NCBI RefSeq assembly: GCF_028389875.1
Contig: NC_084687.1
Location: forward strand, 2,764,157-2,828,156
DNA length: 64,000 bases
From: Rhea pennata
Taxonomy: Eukaryota; Chordata; Aves; Rheiformes; Rheidae
Direction of reading: 5' to 3'
Each line of letters opens with the position of its first letter. Position 1 is the stretch's first letter. Both the position numbers and the translations under genes were made by a program. Under the pieces are notes generated by a model. The model ran no database searches and was not told the origin of the DNA. It was given only the letters and a program-made list of their open reading frames with translations. Positions 19,073 to 31,165 of this stretch are shown piece after piece.

Positions 19073-22000
19073 CAGGTTTGCAGGCTGAGAGAGGCTTGTT
19101 TGAAATGGTTGTTGGGAAAGGATGATTTAGCACATGGGATTTCAGCAGATACTTCATGTGGACATTTTATATAAGCACATTTGCATCCTTGTTCCCTTTC
19201 TCATCCCCCAAAGGGATCTCCATCCAAAGGGATGGTCTAGTTTGCCACAGCTGAAGCACCAGTAACTTGTGCTGTCCTCTGCTTACATCCCCCTGGCTGC
19301 CCCTGTTATAGGAAGGTGATGGCTGGAGGTGTTGGAGCTGGTTAATTGCTTTAAGTGAGTTGATTGGTATAAGGCAACAGCAGGAGATGTGTGGCAGTCC
19401 TACAAGTGACCTGGTGGATGCACCTGGGGTCCTTAGTGGGACAGGACAGCAGTCCCACGTCCTCACCACTTCCAGGACCTCACAAAATTCGGCTAAGAAG
19501 TGCGTTATTCTGCTTGTGGTGTGGATGTGGCCCATGTCTTGCTACGAGTGAGCCCCACCGGCCGCGTGGTGCCCAGGAGGTGGAGGAGACCGGGACAAAC
19601 GGGCAGTGGTGCTTTGCCTAAACGCTCCACGGCGTGAAAAGCTGGACCGTCCCGGGCGATGGAGAGCCTGGGCGTGCCACCAAATCAGCCCCTGACCGAC
19701 GGCAGCTTCCCCATGTCTCCTCCGATGTTAGACCTGCGTCTAATGGGTCCCACCTGGCTCCCCGGCTGCGGCGCGCTCGGAAACGCTGCCCCGGTGCTCT
19801 TCCCTCCGGACTTTTAGCTCATCGGGGGGGATGGGAGGGGGAGCAGATTTAATAACTTCACCGAGGGCGCGAGCTCGGCCGAGGCTTTCCTCAGCATTAA
19901 CCCGGCTTCCTGCGCCGCGCGGCGGAGTCACGCTTGTCATCCGCGGCCGCGGGGCGCCGGGGGAAGGCAGGACGCTCCTCTCCGCACGCCCGCCCCGAGA
20001 AATGCCGGCTGTGATAACCCTCCCCTCGCCCCGATCCTTGCAGCTGAGCCCAAGCGGCGCCTGGGGACCTGCTGGGCAGAGGAAGACGTTGCAGGGGAAG
20101 GCTAATCCCCAGCAGGAAGCAGTGAGGCTGCTCCAACAGCTTTCTGTCCCGCCTGCACCCAACGTTGCTGCGGCACGGCTGGATTTGCCAGAAGGGCATT
20201 TGCCTTTTGGAAGAAAAACGCCTCCGGTCGGAGGAACCGTTGTCCTTTTCCAACGTGCCCCTTTTCCCCGGGGACCGGGCACAGCAGTGACTTTCTTCTG
20301 AGCCTGGCACTGAGCCGCTTGGGCCAACGGTGCCTCCCAGCCCAGCCTGGGTGCTGCTCTTGCTGCATCCCTCTGGTCGCCCCTTTCCTCCAGCCCCATG
20401 ACAGCTCCACGCTCTCTGCCTCCTGCAGCTCCTATCGGACCTGCCGTGCCGAGAGAGATCCCCCCCTCTTCCCTGTCTCTGGGGGAGCCTCCATCTCTGG
20501 ATGGAGCAGAGCAGCTGGATTTGAGAGGATGATTTATCCAGGTGCAAAGCACCCACTTGCTGGCTCCAGCCTCTCTTAGCCGTGCAGGAATGTGAGAGAG
20601 CACCTGAAGGCAGAACCTGTGTTTATTGTTTTAATAAATGCTGAGCAGATAGGTCCAAGGTGGGAGAAGCTGATGGACAAATCTGGAGGGGGAGAGAGCC
20701 AGGAAGATCCAGGAGGAGGCAAAACCGAGGTCCCATCCCCAGGTGCTGTCAGTCATGGTCCTCCCCCATGCAGGATGGCTGACAGCAGGTGAGGAAGGGT
20801 TGGCTCCATCTGTTAAATAGCTGTTGTGTCCCCCTCTCTTGGGGCTTTGGAGAGCCTCAGGGCTAAAGGTTGCTTGGAGCTGAGCTACAGGAGTGGACTT
20901 GCCCAAGGGGTAGTGGGCCTGGTGCCTTGTCTTTCCCATCCCTTCTTCCTTCCCACCTGGAAATGGCTCCCATCTTGGTAGGGTGGGTGCTTGCCGAGTA
21001 GGGTGGGTGCTTGCATATGGTCTTGGTGCAGCTGAGACACGGGTGCAAGAGGTGAGTGCTGTGCTCTGCCTGGAAGAGCAATTCCCGATGGCTTCGTGCG
21101 TGCTGCAGACCCTGTTGCCCAGCCCCAGGGTGAATCCCAGTTGTTCCTCTCATGTGTACCCCAGTCGTGCAGGAGCAGCTGGGAGAGCGAGTGACTTTGC
21201 TCTGAAGGCATCGGTCTCCAAATGTGGCGCTGGCTCCCGGGGCCTCCCATCGGTCCCAATTTCCTGCGGGCTGCGGTGATAAGAGGCTGATCCTCAGCTG
21301 TGGAAATTTGATGCCCTGGTGTCAGGGAATGAATGTCCCCAGGGACTGTGGAAACGCAGCTGAGAATGAGCAGATCTTGCTGGTTTCCCGTGTCTTCTCT
21401 GCCAAGAAAAAGAACGTGTTTAAAGGATGCGTATGGTCGTAGTGCGCTCTCCGGCATTGAGGCTGGAGTGCGTCGTCCTGACTTCTGTCACTGGCATTGG
21501 TTTCTGCGCAATGAAGAGTTGTCAGACCCACCATGTACCCTGAGCCCCCCCATTTTCCCCCCTCCCCCAAAAAGGATATTTCTCATGGTGTAATTTCATC
21601 TTTTTCAGGCTTTGCTGTGGTCTCTTTGCCTCATCATCAAAGTCCCAGGGACTCGCTGATCCCACCTGCTCTCTGGTAAGAATTGGTCCAGGAACTGAGG
21701 AGAAAGGCTGTGATTTTTTTTTCCTGTCCCTTTTCTACATCCCATCACCCTACTTGGGATTTGGACCAGCCCTGCCTGACAGGAGACCTGGCTGCCAGTG
21801 AAAGGGTGGAGAAAACCCTCAGATCTCTTCCCGGGATGGTCTGAGAGTCAATATTGGGCAGGTAGTGGGTGCTGTGGGGTCTGGCAGGTGAAGGATATTG
21901 GTTTAACTGGGTTCAAAGGTAATGCCCCACATTGAACTGTCCCTGCCAGCACCTTTTTCCCTCTGCCAGACCCTCTCCATGGCATTAGCACCCTTTATCC

Positions 22001-24350
22001 CACCTCCAAATGGCATCATTGCTGAGCAGAGCTGCCCTAGTCACCTCCTTTTGTCCCCTCCTAAATTTACCTGAAAAGCTCCACTGCTATTTTCCTTCTT
22101 AATCTGCTCCCCGGCTCTCCTCAACTCTGGTGCAGGACCAAGAGGGACACTGAAGGACCTGTAGTCCTGCCTGCTCTTGCTGTCCCCATGCTAGGAAGAC
22201 CTTGGGCAGAGTGCAAATGTTGGCCATGGTCTGCAAACAGATTTTGGTGATTTAGCCAGGTCTGATGGTGATTCAGGTGCTGCCAAAGCAGAGCTGATGG
22301 AACCCAGTGTTCTCTCAGTCCCAGGGTGCTGGAAACTGGAGCAAAGCTGGGATTCAGTCCCAGCCTGGGTTTGAGCTGGAGCATCTAGGAGGCTGCTGGG
22401 CTGCATGGGACAGGAGCAGCCCCCAAACAGGCTCCTAGACCAGATGGGGCTGCCCAGGCTGGAAGACAAATTGGACACAGCCAGACCTTCAAGGTCTCAG
22501 GATCCCTCCCTGTGTGTGACACTCCGTGCCTCTTTGCCAGGTGTTGCAGCCTGGAGCAGCACCTGCTGGATCTGGCCATGCTGGAGGGAAACCATCTCCA
22601 GGCTTCTTCATCCCCTTCCCAAGCAGGACTTGGTTCAGCCCTGGGACTGCCCCATCACTGCTGCCTTATGCAGGCATCACCGCAAGGCAGGCTGACCCTG
22701 GCCCCGTGTCTGGTTTAGATCCAGCGTCCTGTGTGAGGCTCTGGACAACCAGAGCTGATGCATGCCCAGAAATTGCCCTGATTTAATGGAGATGGTTTCT
22801 CGATTGGTTTGTAGCTATGCACCAGGCGCCGCAGCAATTGAACTAAACAGATTTTGTTAAGAGATTCCTGGGCTGGGAGGCCAGAGGTGGGGGAATGCCA
22901 GCGGTGACATGTCTGCTGCGAGGTTTAGTTCATCGAGGCCAGCTGGTTCCTGCTGGGTTACAACTGGGCCAAAGGATCCATTTTTTTGCCCCTGGACACG
23001 CAGCAGACCTGTATCGTGTTCCCACCTGGGTGCTCTCGGGCAGAAACGTGGGCCGTGCACGTGGAGCCCGGAGCCTTGCCTGCGCCGCACCGAGACAAGA
23101 GCGGCTCTGCGGCAATGCCTGCTAAGCAGCCAAAATCCTCGCTTTCCACCCAAATAAAGTCGCAGCCAGAAAAAGGGCTGTATCCAGGGTAACGCGGATG
23201 CCTCGCAGCCCCTGCTTGGCAGGAGCCAGCCGAAAAACCCTTTTGCATCACTGCAGGGGCTGGGGGCTCTCAGCGATGCTCCTGGCCCTGCCCAGCTGTG
23301 CAGGATGGAGCTGGGGGCCTGCACGGAGGGGACCTGATGGGTCTCCAGGGTCTCCCAAGGTGCAGGATTTGCTCTGGGCTCCTGCACAAGCTTTGCAGGA
23401 CCCTGCGGAGATCCTCCACTGCCACCTAGTGTCAACGGGAGCCCGGGAGCGGGGCGAAGGCTTTGCACCCTCGCTCCCCGGCCTCTCGGGGCGGGGGGTG
23501 CTGCCTTGGTGCAACCTCTGGACGACTGGTTTTGGAGCTGAACCGCCTCCCCGGACCTCCTCCGTGCAAGGGGCTTTGGAGGGCACTTGGCTGGCTAAAC
23601 CTGGAGGAACTGGAGGGGAAAATGCTACTCCAGGCCTGACTTTCTGGAGGAGAGATGTGACTTGCTGGGGAAGTGGAGCCTGTTTGGGCTCCACAGCACC
23701 TTCAGGTGCCTTCAGCAGGCAAAACCATCTTGCAGGTGGGATGGAGTTGAGAAAGGGCTGGGGGTACACAGCTGCCTGCAGTGTGGCTAAGAACCAGCTG
23801 GGATGATGAGGGAGAGTGGTCTGGATGCATGTGGGGAGACTCTGATGGACTCTGAGGCAGTTTGGGGGGCCTTGAAGGGTATGGCACTGGTTTGGCAGCA
23901 AAGTCTCTTCCATCGTGAGGCCTCCTCAGGAGGCTGAGATCTAAAACTGCTGGATTCTGCTCATTTCTCCTCTAGTTTGGGGACCTTGAGGAGTTTTCTG
24001 ATGAAGAAGGTACAGTATCCTCCTTCCTGCCACCTGAGGCAAGGTGGGGACTTGTTTTTGCTGCTTGCTTGGCTCTGGGAGCTGGGGCTTTAGAAGGAAA
24101 CATCCCAAGGCCAGCATCACCGATTTTGGGCTGGATCCAAGCCCAAAACACCCCCATGTCTGAGGTCTCTGGATCAGGACTTTTAAAATCTGTCTTTTCC
24201 AAAGCAGCTGATGGGAATGAGTTGCCTGTAGCCCCCCTTAGCTGTAGGTAGCCACTTCCCCTGAGCTCCTTGGACATGCCACAGCCTCCTGGAGCATCTC
24301 TCCATCACCTTCTCCCTCCCTTCCCTCATCAGTGCAGGGAAATTTGGTGC
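19073..24350. other. Intergenic stretch without recognised genes
   Basis: About 5.3 kb of lower-GC unique sequence. Contains a short exact tandem duplication at 20978-21014 and a modest AT-rich patch near 22790-22865. I see no splice-bounded coding exon in either strand. Confidence 0.6.
20978..21014. repeat. 17-bp exact tandem duplication
   Basis: GTAGGGTGGGTGCTTGC occurs twice with a 20-bp period, separated by cga. Confidence 0.9.
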
Positions 24351-24358
24351 CTTCAACT

Positions 24359-24434
24359 TAATTAACACATTGCAATGCCAAACTGCTAGCAGCTGCTTGG
24401 CCCTGTAATTTATCCTTCCACTAGGCCATTAATG
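24359..24434 (+). repeat. Copy A of a duplicated 76-bp intergenic element
   Basis: It aligns without gaps to 25154-25229, 57 of 76 identical. It begins taattaacac and contains gcttggccctgtaatttatcc. This is the AT-richer copy. Confidence 0.8.
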
Positions 24435-25153
24435 CCTCCCTAAGGGCAACCATAAAGCAGCCCTGACCCAGGCAGGAACACCAGCACCTGCTGATGTCCA
24501 CCCATCTGCTCTCCTGATGCTGCCTTTTCTATCAAGGCTGAAGCCACCATGGGTATCATGCTGAGATGGGGACTCTCATAGCCTTGAGGAGGTCCAAAAG
24601 CACCCAGATCTACATCTTGTGGGCTGAGAGTCCTGGATCGGCCGCACCAGATGGAAAAAGTGGTGGTAGGTTTGGCCAAGGAGCCCGAAGCCGCTCAGTG
24701 ATGGCTCGTTGTCTCTCCCCGGCACTGCCAGGATGCTCCCGTGTATTTTGCAAGTTGGCTCCTTGGGCTCACGGCCCGAGACCTCGTCTCTGTGCTCGCT
24801 GCTCCTGCCCAGCCTGTGCGTGCTACCAAAGCTGTAGCACCTCTGCTTTCACCCTGGGGATTTTAAGCTCTCCAGGTTGCAGGGAAAAGAAAAATGCTGG
24901 AAAACCGAGCCCTGCCCCAAGAAAAAAAGAAAAGCAGGGAGCGCCCCGCTGCAGCTTTCTGTCCCCAAAGCCTGGCTGGGGGACGAAGTGGAGCACGCTT
25001 TGGACACCTCCGTCTGCACCCCCTTCTGCTGCATCGTTGGGCGTTGCTAATAGGTCAGATCTCATAATTTTGGAGATCTGAGTGGTGAGACAGCGAGCGT
25101 GAGAAAGCGCAAGAGGAAAGGGCAATGCGGGGACGCGGCTCCACGTGTTACCA

Positions 25154-25229
25154 TAATTAACACGTCGTGATGCCAGACCGCCAGCAGCCGCCTGGCCCCG
25201 TGACTTATCCTTCTACCGAGCCGTTAGCG
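25154..25229 (+). repeat. Copy B of a duplicated 76-bp intergenic element
   Basis: The CpG-richer copy. Several CpG sites here correspond to TG or CA in copy A. Its left end overlaps a 7-bp inverted repeat (cgtgtta, 7-nt gap, taacacg). Confidence 0.8.
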
Positions 25230-25339
25230 GGACCCCGCGGGCTGCCCGTGCAAACGCGTCGGCGCGTGCAGACCCGCCCGGTGCCGAGGGCAGCTGGTGT
25301 TTCGGGCCCGGGACCCCGAAAGGCTGGTTTCTGCCGTGT

Positions 25340-25515
25340 CGCTGCTGCCGGAGTGATTTCCCTTTCAGCGTTATCTCCCCAAATGTGTCTCGCTCCTCAA
25401 TTTGTCACCCCAAATTATGGCACTCGCGGAGTGATTATATGCCTCTGTTCTGTAATTGCCTTTGCTTACATTAATTGTGTAATTGAGAGAGGCAATCACG
25501 TGGTGAAATAAGATA
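25340..25515. promoter_or_regulatory. Candidate homeodomain-site-rich enhancer
   Basis: About 170 bp with low CpG content, TGTAATTG twice (25451-25458 and 25478-25485), attaatt and an imperfect inverted repeat at its ends (25431-25446 with 25488-25499). It lies just beyond copy B of the duplicated element. Confidence 0.4.
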
Positions 25516-28435
25516 AGAAAAGGATCTGGTTCCATCTCCCAGCACTGTGGGACCAGTTCCCACCTCGCTCCGGTGTGAATCCGGAGCAGCTGCCCTCGGC
25601 CTTGCTGGGGCAGGGGGATCAGCGGTTGGGGCACTTGCTGCCTCCTTACCTGTTTTCCTGCAACATCTCCTATTGCAGGATCTCAAAGCATCTTTTCGCC
25701 TCTCTCCTCCACCATATTTGCAGGACCGATGACCTCAGCTTGCTCCCAGCCTCCAGGGAGGATCTGACTCACCATGGTCCACGCAAGTAAACCCGACCAG
25801 GCTGTGGCTGGTGGTCGTGGGTGTCTCAGACCAGCCTGGCTCTCTAGCAGCCACCTCTGCCCCTTCCTTGCCCGGCTAGAGGACAGTGAGCACCTAGATC
25901 TGAGCGGATGGCAGCGGGGAGCCCGGGACCTGGGCTCAGAGCGGGATTTGCTCCCAGATTAAGGGCCCGGCTTGATTCGGCTGTCGCTTTTTCTCGCTTG
26001 TGCTCAAAGCTGCTTTCGCTAAGCTGCTTGTCAAGCGATCGCTTTTGACGCATCTTCCCAATTTTGTCTGCGCTGTCCCTGCGGGGTGGGTTTTTGGCAA
26101 GGCTCTGGCAGTAGGTGAGTCCAGGCGCGCGGAGACGTCCGCGTGGAGCGAGGCAGGGGCATAGCCGGGCACCGGTTCCCGGTTTCTGTCCATTTGGATG
26201 GGCCCAAGGAATCGGGTCTAGGGTCTGACGGACCCCTAGACCGGCTAGATCCTCCCTCCACACTGGGCACAGGTTTGACTCCATCTCCCACTGCTGCTGA
26301 TGCCCCCCAGACCCAGCCTCAGAGACCGAACGGCAGCAGAGGGGTGACAAACTCATCACAGGCAAACACGCAGCTCTCCGACACCGTCGCCCATGACGCT
26401 GTAGCCGGCACGCTGCCTGCTGAGCCTCGCATGGAAGCATCAAGCTTTTCCGAGGAAGGAAATTAAACTCCAGGCACAGCGCATTTAATCTGCAGGCAGC
26501 GATAATCCTGTTTGCAAACACTCGGGTGAGGAAAGAACAGCTCCGGCGCTCCCGGCGGGGTTGCGCAGCTGGAAACGTGATGCACAGAAGCTATCCCTGC
26601 GTGGGGATGGCTGCTCGCTCTGGACGCGGCTCGAGGCTAAGCTGGGCGCAGTCTCGGCGATGGAGGGCTCAAAGGGCCAAGCACCCACTGGCCGTGTCCC
26701 ATCCGCGCTCCCCGATCCAGCCTGGCTCGGTCCCTGCCTTCATTTCCATCATCGGAAGATGAGCTGTCCTCGTGGCAAACCTCATTTTGCCCCATTTTTC
26801 CTAAAAATCAGCATTTTTTTTTGCCTGGGCTGGCTAAGCCATGTGGCATCTGCCCCGGGCAGCTTTTTGGCACCGCAGAGCCCAGCCAGTGTGAGATGGG
26901 GTCCCCACGTCGGACGTCCCGGCCGCTCAGGCTGGGCACCCAGGGGAGCTTTTTAGGGCGGTTGGCTCTTCCCCCGGGTTTGTCCTTCCCACTCCGCACT
27001 GGGGTATTTTGCTTCATTCCTGAGAAATTGCTGCAGCGTCTTGGCACAGCGGCCGAGATTTTCACGGCGTCTCCTGCGGCTCCTGACGGCTGGTGACTTT
27101 TGTGCTTGCTCCCAGCCGTGTCGGGCTGGTTGGGAGGATCTGGGAGCGCTGTGAAAGCAATATTGCGGGGCCAGGGACCCCCCTGGGCAGCGGTGAGGGG
27201 TGCTGGGGTGAGCATGGGGCGGGAGGGCAGCGATGGGAAGAGCAAGGGAGGTGCCGAAGAGGCACGGGTGGTACAAAAGGGCTGCTAGAGGGAGAGAGGG
27301 GAGTTGCAGTACGGCGCAGTGCTCGAGAGACCCAGACCCAAGGCCCCTACTTGAGCCTGATTGCTTAAATCAGGGTGTCTTTTAGCACCCGCCTCTCTCT
27401 GTAAATGATCCGGGGCTGCTTAGAGCAGCGTTTCCTTGCCTGCATCCTCTGCCTTAAGGCCAGGCTTTGCCAGAGTGGCGGTTCAGGTGGCTGCAGGTCC
27501 CCGTCCCCCAGCTCCCTGCCCAGTGGGTGGTTTCGGCACAGGAGCCTTGCTGCAAGGATGCCCTTCCACGGGGACCGGAGCAGCTCACGGTCCTGCAAAA
27601 CCCCACAAAATCGGCTCCTTTCTCTTCTCCTGTTGCTCCCGGTTCAGCTGAGCCGTGGCGTGGCCCAGGCCGGGTCTCGTCCTGTCCCCTTCGTGGCATG
27701 TCCCCTGCGGGCCCGCGCGTGGCGAGGAGCCGGGATCAGGCGGGTGCCGGGTGCTGGCTGCTGGCGGCGGCGGCAGCTCTCGCAGCGAAGCCGAGGCAGC
27801 CGAGCTGAAACGAGCCCAAGGAATTAGAAGCACCCAGAGCAGATGGTCGGAGCAGCCTGTCTCCCCATCGCCGCCTCCTCGCTCTTTGCTTTCCCCAGCC
27901 TCTCTCCCAACTCCTCTTATTTCTGTTTTCGCTTAGGCAGCGTCTTGCGTTGCTTCGCTCTCCCCCGGGGGCTCATCCGGGGCGCCCGTCCCGGGGGATC
28001 CCTGCCCCACGGAGGCATCCTTGCAAACTGCAGCTGCCTGATGAACTTCGAAGCTTCCCCAAGTGCCGCGCGTTGAGGGGAGGGAGAACAGCTCAGAGCT
28101 CCTGTTTTCACCTTCTCCGAGTCGCGCTCGAGAGCCGGCGAGGGGCCGATGATGCGGAGCCCGTAGGAACGATCCCTTTGGGTCTCTTTGCCTTCCACGA
28201 GGGATGTGGGATGCTGGGGCCTTTCCATCTCTATTGCTCCAGGAGAGACAGGGATGCTTGGAGTCGGGGCATAACCTTCTCCCCCTGTGGCTTCCTCCTC
28301 CTCATTCCTGTTGTCTCCATCATTCCCCTGCTTTTATTTTCCTCCCCCTTCCCTCTGCCCCCTCACCTGGAAGGCTGTGGCTCTCCGTGACCATGCGCTG
28401 GGTGCTCCCAGCACCTGGCAAATCCAAAATGTGGT
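25516..28435. other. Intergenic stretch without recognised genes
   Basis: Moderately GC-rich unique DNA. Open frames on both strands lack recognisable domains or splice structure. Confidence 0.6.
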
Positions 28436-28439
28436 CTGC

Positions 28440-28580
28440 TGAGTTCATGTACTAATGAGGACCCTAACCTTTGGAGAAGGGGAAACTGAGGCAGGGATGG
28501 GAACTGGGACCTGCTGTGTGTCCTCTGGGGGAGCTGGGAGCAAGACCCACGTGTCCGGGGGCTCCCTGCCCCCAGGACCT
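28440..28580 (+). repeat. MIR-like SINE fragment
   Basis: It has gaaggggaaactgaggcagg then, after a gap, gagctgggagcaagacccacg. This is the order of the core and 3' tail of amniote MIR-type SINEs. Confidence 0.5.
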
Positions 28581-31120
28581 TGCCAGTCTTCCCTGCTCCC
28601 AGGGAAACACCTTTCCGTGTGTTTCTTGCTCTTGGATCCAGCTTTCAGGGCTGTAAATTACAGGTAATGAAGGAGGAACGGAGAGGGGAGGTTAAAACGT
28701 CCATCGGACCATCCTGGTCAGCTGGTTCCTATTTCATCCAGGCTCCTTCTGCACCTCCTCGGTCCCCCCTCTCCACCTCCCCCAGCTCCCCCGTTGAGCT
28801 CAGGCCCCCTCTGCTCTGCCCAGGGGACGCGTTTCCAGGTGATGCAGCTCAAACAGAGCTGGGAAGCGCTCGCTTCCCGCAGGGTTTGCTGCCAAACCTG
28901 CATGTCCACGTCCCTCCATGCTCCTGTTCCCCGGGGGGCACTGGCTGGGAGGTGCGGCGGAGCCTGAACCCCCGGTGGCCGCGGGGCTGCCAGCCTGTGT
29001 CCCCCCCCCCCCCCCCCAAGGCGTTCTTTGTTTTGGGCTCGATTTCTCTGTTTCCGCCCCTGCCGGGAGGCCTCCGCCCTTGCCAGCTCTGTTGCGCATC
29101 CCGACGGCCTCCCGGGTGGTGCCGTTTTGGCCCGACCTGGAGAAGGAATCGTGCCTCTGGGCGGCCGCTCTGCGTGCCCACAGCCGCGGGGACGCGGCCG
29201 GATCCCAGCATGGGGAGCGGCTGGAGCCCGCTAGCCAGGCGGATAACCGCTGCCTGGAAGATTTCCCATGGGAAGGACGAGCTGGGCTGGTGGTGCCGGG
29301 TGGGTGTTTCCACTGGAGCGAGGCCTGGGAGGTCTCGGAGCAGCGCGGTCCCCTCCTGGAGGTGCCACCTTGCCGGTTCCCCATGGAAGCACCGTGGAGC
29401 GGGGAGGAGAGTCCCGCTCCCTGGCACCCTAGCGAATCCTTCCCTGATCCCGCCGGGTGCTGCTCGAGCCCTGAGCTGTCTCCTCCTCCAGGCAGGACTC
29501 GGCGGTGCCTAGAGGAAGGGACGAGGCAGGGACACCTTCCCCTGATGGCGTGGACCAAGGCCAAGAGCGGGGACACCCCAGCCCGCACAGCCCGGGCACT
29601 GGGGAGAGGGAGGACGAAGCCGCCGTCGTAGATACAGCGCAGGTACGAAACGAGCCCCCAGCCACCGCCAGCCCTGCTCCGTCTCCCACCCGGCCGCGGA
29701 CACCCCCATCACCCTGCGTGGCCAGCATAGTCCCTCCTTGGTAGGGCCGTCTCCTGCTTTCTCCCTGGTCCACGTAAGGAGACCTGGGGTGGAAAATCCC
29801 CCTCTCCCAGCTCCTTGCAAATCCTGCGTCACTGCAGGATGCGCCGGGCACAGGAGGGCAGCCCTGGCGCGAGGCGGGACGGGGAAACGAGGCCGCGGCA
29901 GCCCCGGGAGATGCTTCCCAAGCCAAAACCCAGCTGCTCTTAGAAACCCTCCTGACCCTGATTCCTCTTGCTGGTCTCGCCGCCCCTTGGCCCCGTCACG
30001 CTGCCACCGGCGGGTCGGGGCGGGGGAAGACGCCTGCGTGGGCGCCAGCCGCAGCGAGGGGCACCGGCGCTGCCCGACAAGGGGGGAAATCTGGAGGGGA
30101 CCAGCGGCTCCTCCAGCGCGCTGGGGGGAGGGCGGCCGCCGTACAGAGGGGCTGGTGCCGGGGGGCGTGGGATGGAGCCAGGCTCCTCTCCCCGGCAGGG
30201 CTTCACGTGCCTTGGGGCCTACTCTGTCCTTAAAGCACAGCACGACGCCCGTGCACGCACTGGCACCTTGGAGGTCTGGGGGCCAAGGAGGGGACAGGGG
30301 CTGTTCGGCCAAATCCACTTGTCTTCACGGAGAAGATCGCTTCCAGCTGAGCTGGTAGGGTGCGATTTATTGGCTACTTTTATCCTCCAGCTGACCTCTG
30401 CAAACCCCAAGACCACCTGGGTTCCCCCCCTCTGTTGCAGGAGCTTGGAGGGGGTCTAAAGTGCACGTGGAGACCTCCCGCCGGCAGGCGAGATGCAAGA
30501 GGGCTGGTGGAAGTGCCTGTGCTGGGTGATGGCTGGAGGATTCGGAGAAACCACCCCCGATGCTGGGGTTCAGCAGCCCCGGGTGTCGCACAGAGCTCAA
30601 CGCGCTCCCGGGGGCAGGTGTTTTGGGCTCCCTTCGGAGCGGGGGCGCGCGCGGGATGCCGAGGGTTGGCTTTGTGCCGTGCTGTCCGCGGCCGCGCGGG
30701 TCTGATCTTTGCCCTCCGCTGCTGCTCCCCACCGTTTGCAGGTCGTCCCCAAGAGCTCGGCCAGGAGCTGAACTGAGGCTCAGGTCGTGAAGGTCTCCGG
30801 AGACGGAGAGCTGCCGTTTCTGGGACAAGACACGCGAGTGAGGAGAGCTCAGCGTGTGACTGCGCTGCAGTGCTGCAAAACGCTCCCCAGCTGCTGGACC
30901 GAATGCAACGTCCCCCCGCCCCACACACCCCGCACCAGTGCTGCTCCGTCCCTGCCCGTGTCCTTCCTGCCAGGTGGCCGAATCCTGCTCCCCGGGGCGC
31001 CCTGGGCCTGGGAGATGAGCGGTTTGCTCCTTGTCCGGGGCAGGACGCGGTGATGCTGGCTGCGATTTGGGGCCCGGCTGCCGGGCGAGGTACAAAAGCA
31101 GCGTCCCGGGCGGGTGACGG
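28581..31120. other. GC-rich intergenic stretch
   Basis: CpG-rich, with a C17 run at 29001-29017. Long frames on both strands (for example 28580-29512) reflect the low stop density of GC-rich DNA. No gene recognised. Confidence 0.6.
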
Positions 31121-31124
31121 GGGA

Positions 31125-31165
31125 GAGATGTGACGTCAAAGGCAGCGCTTAAAATATACCTAGGG
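31125..31165 (+). promoter_or_regulatory. Full CRE followed by TATA-like box
   Basis: The palindrome TGACGTCA (31131-31138) is followed 12 bp later by aaaatata (31151-31158), then CpG-dense DNA to about 31400. The arrangement resembles a CREB-responsive TATA promoter on the plus strand, but no transcript is known to me. Confidence 0.35.

Noticed and set aside
18846..19157. Proline-rich minus-strand frame
   Set aside because: Produced by the GGT/GGAGGT microsatellite.
28580..29512. 310-codon plus-strand frame
   Set aside because: Runs through a C17 tract and has an equally long antisense frame. No domain or splice structure.
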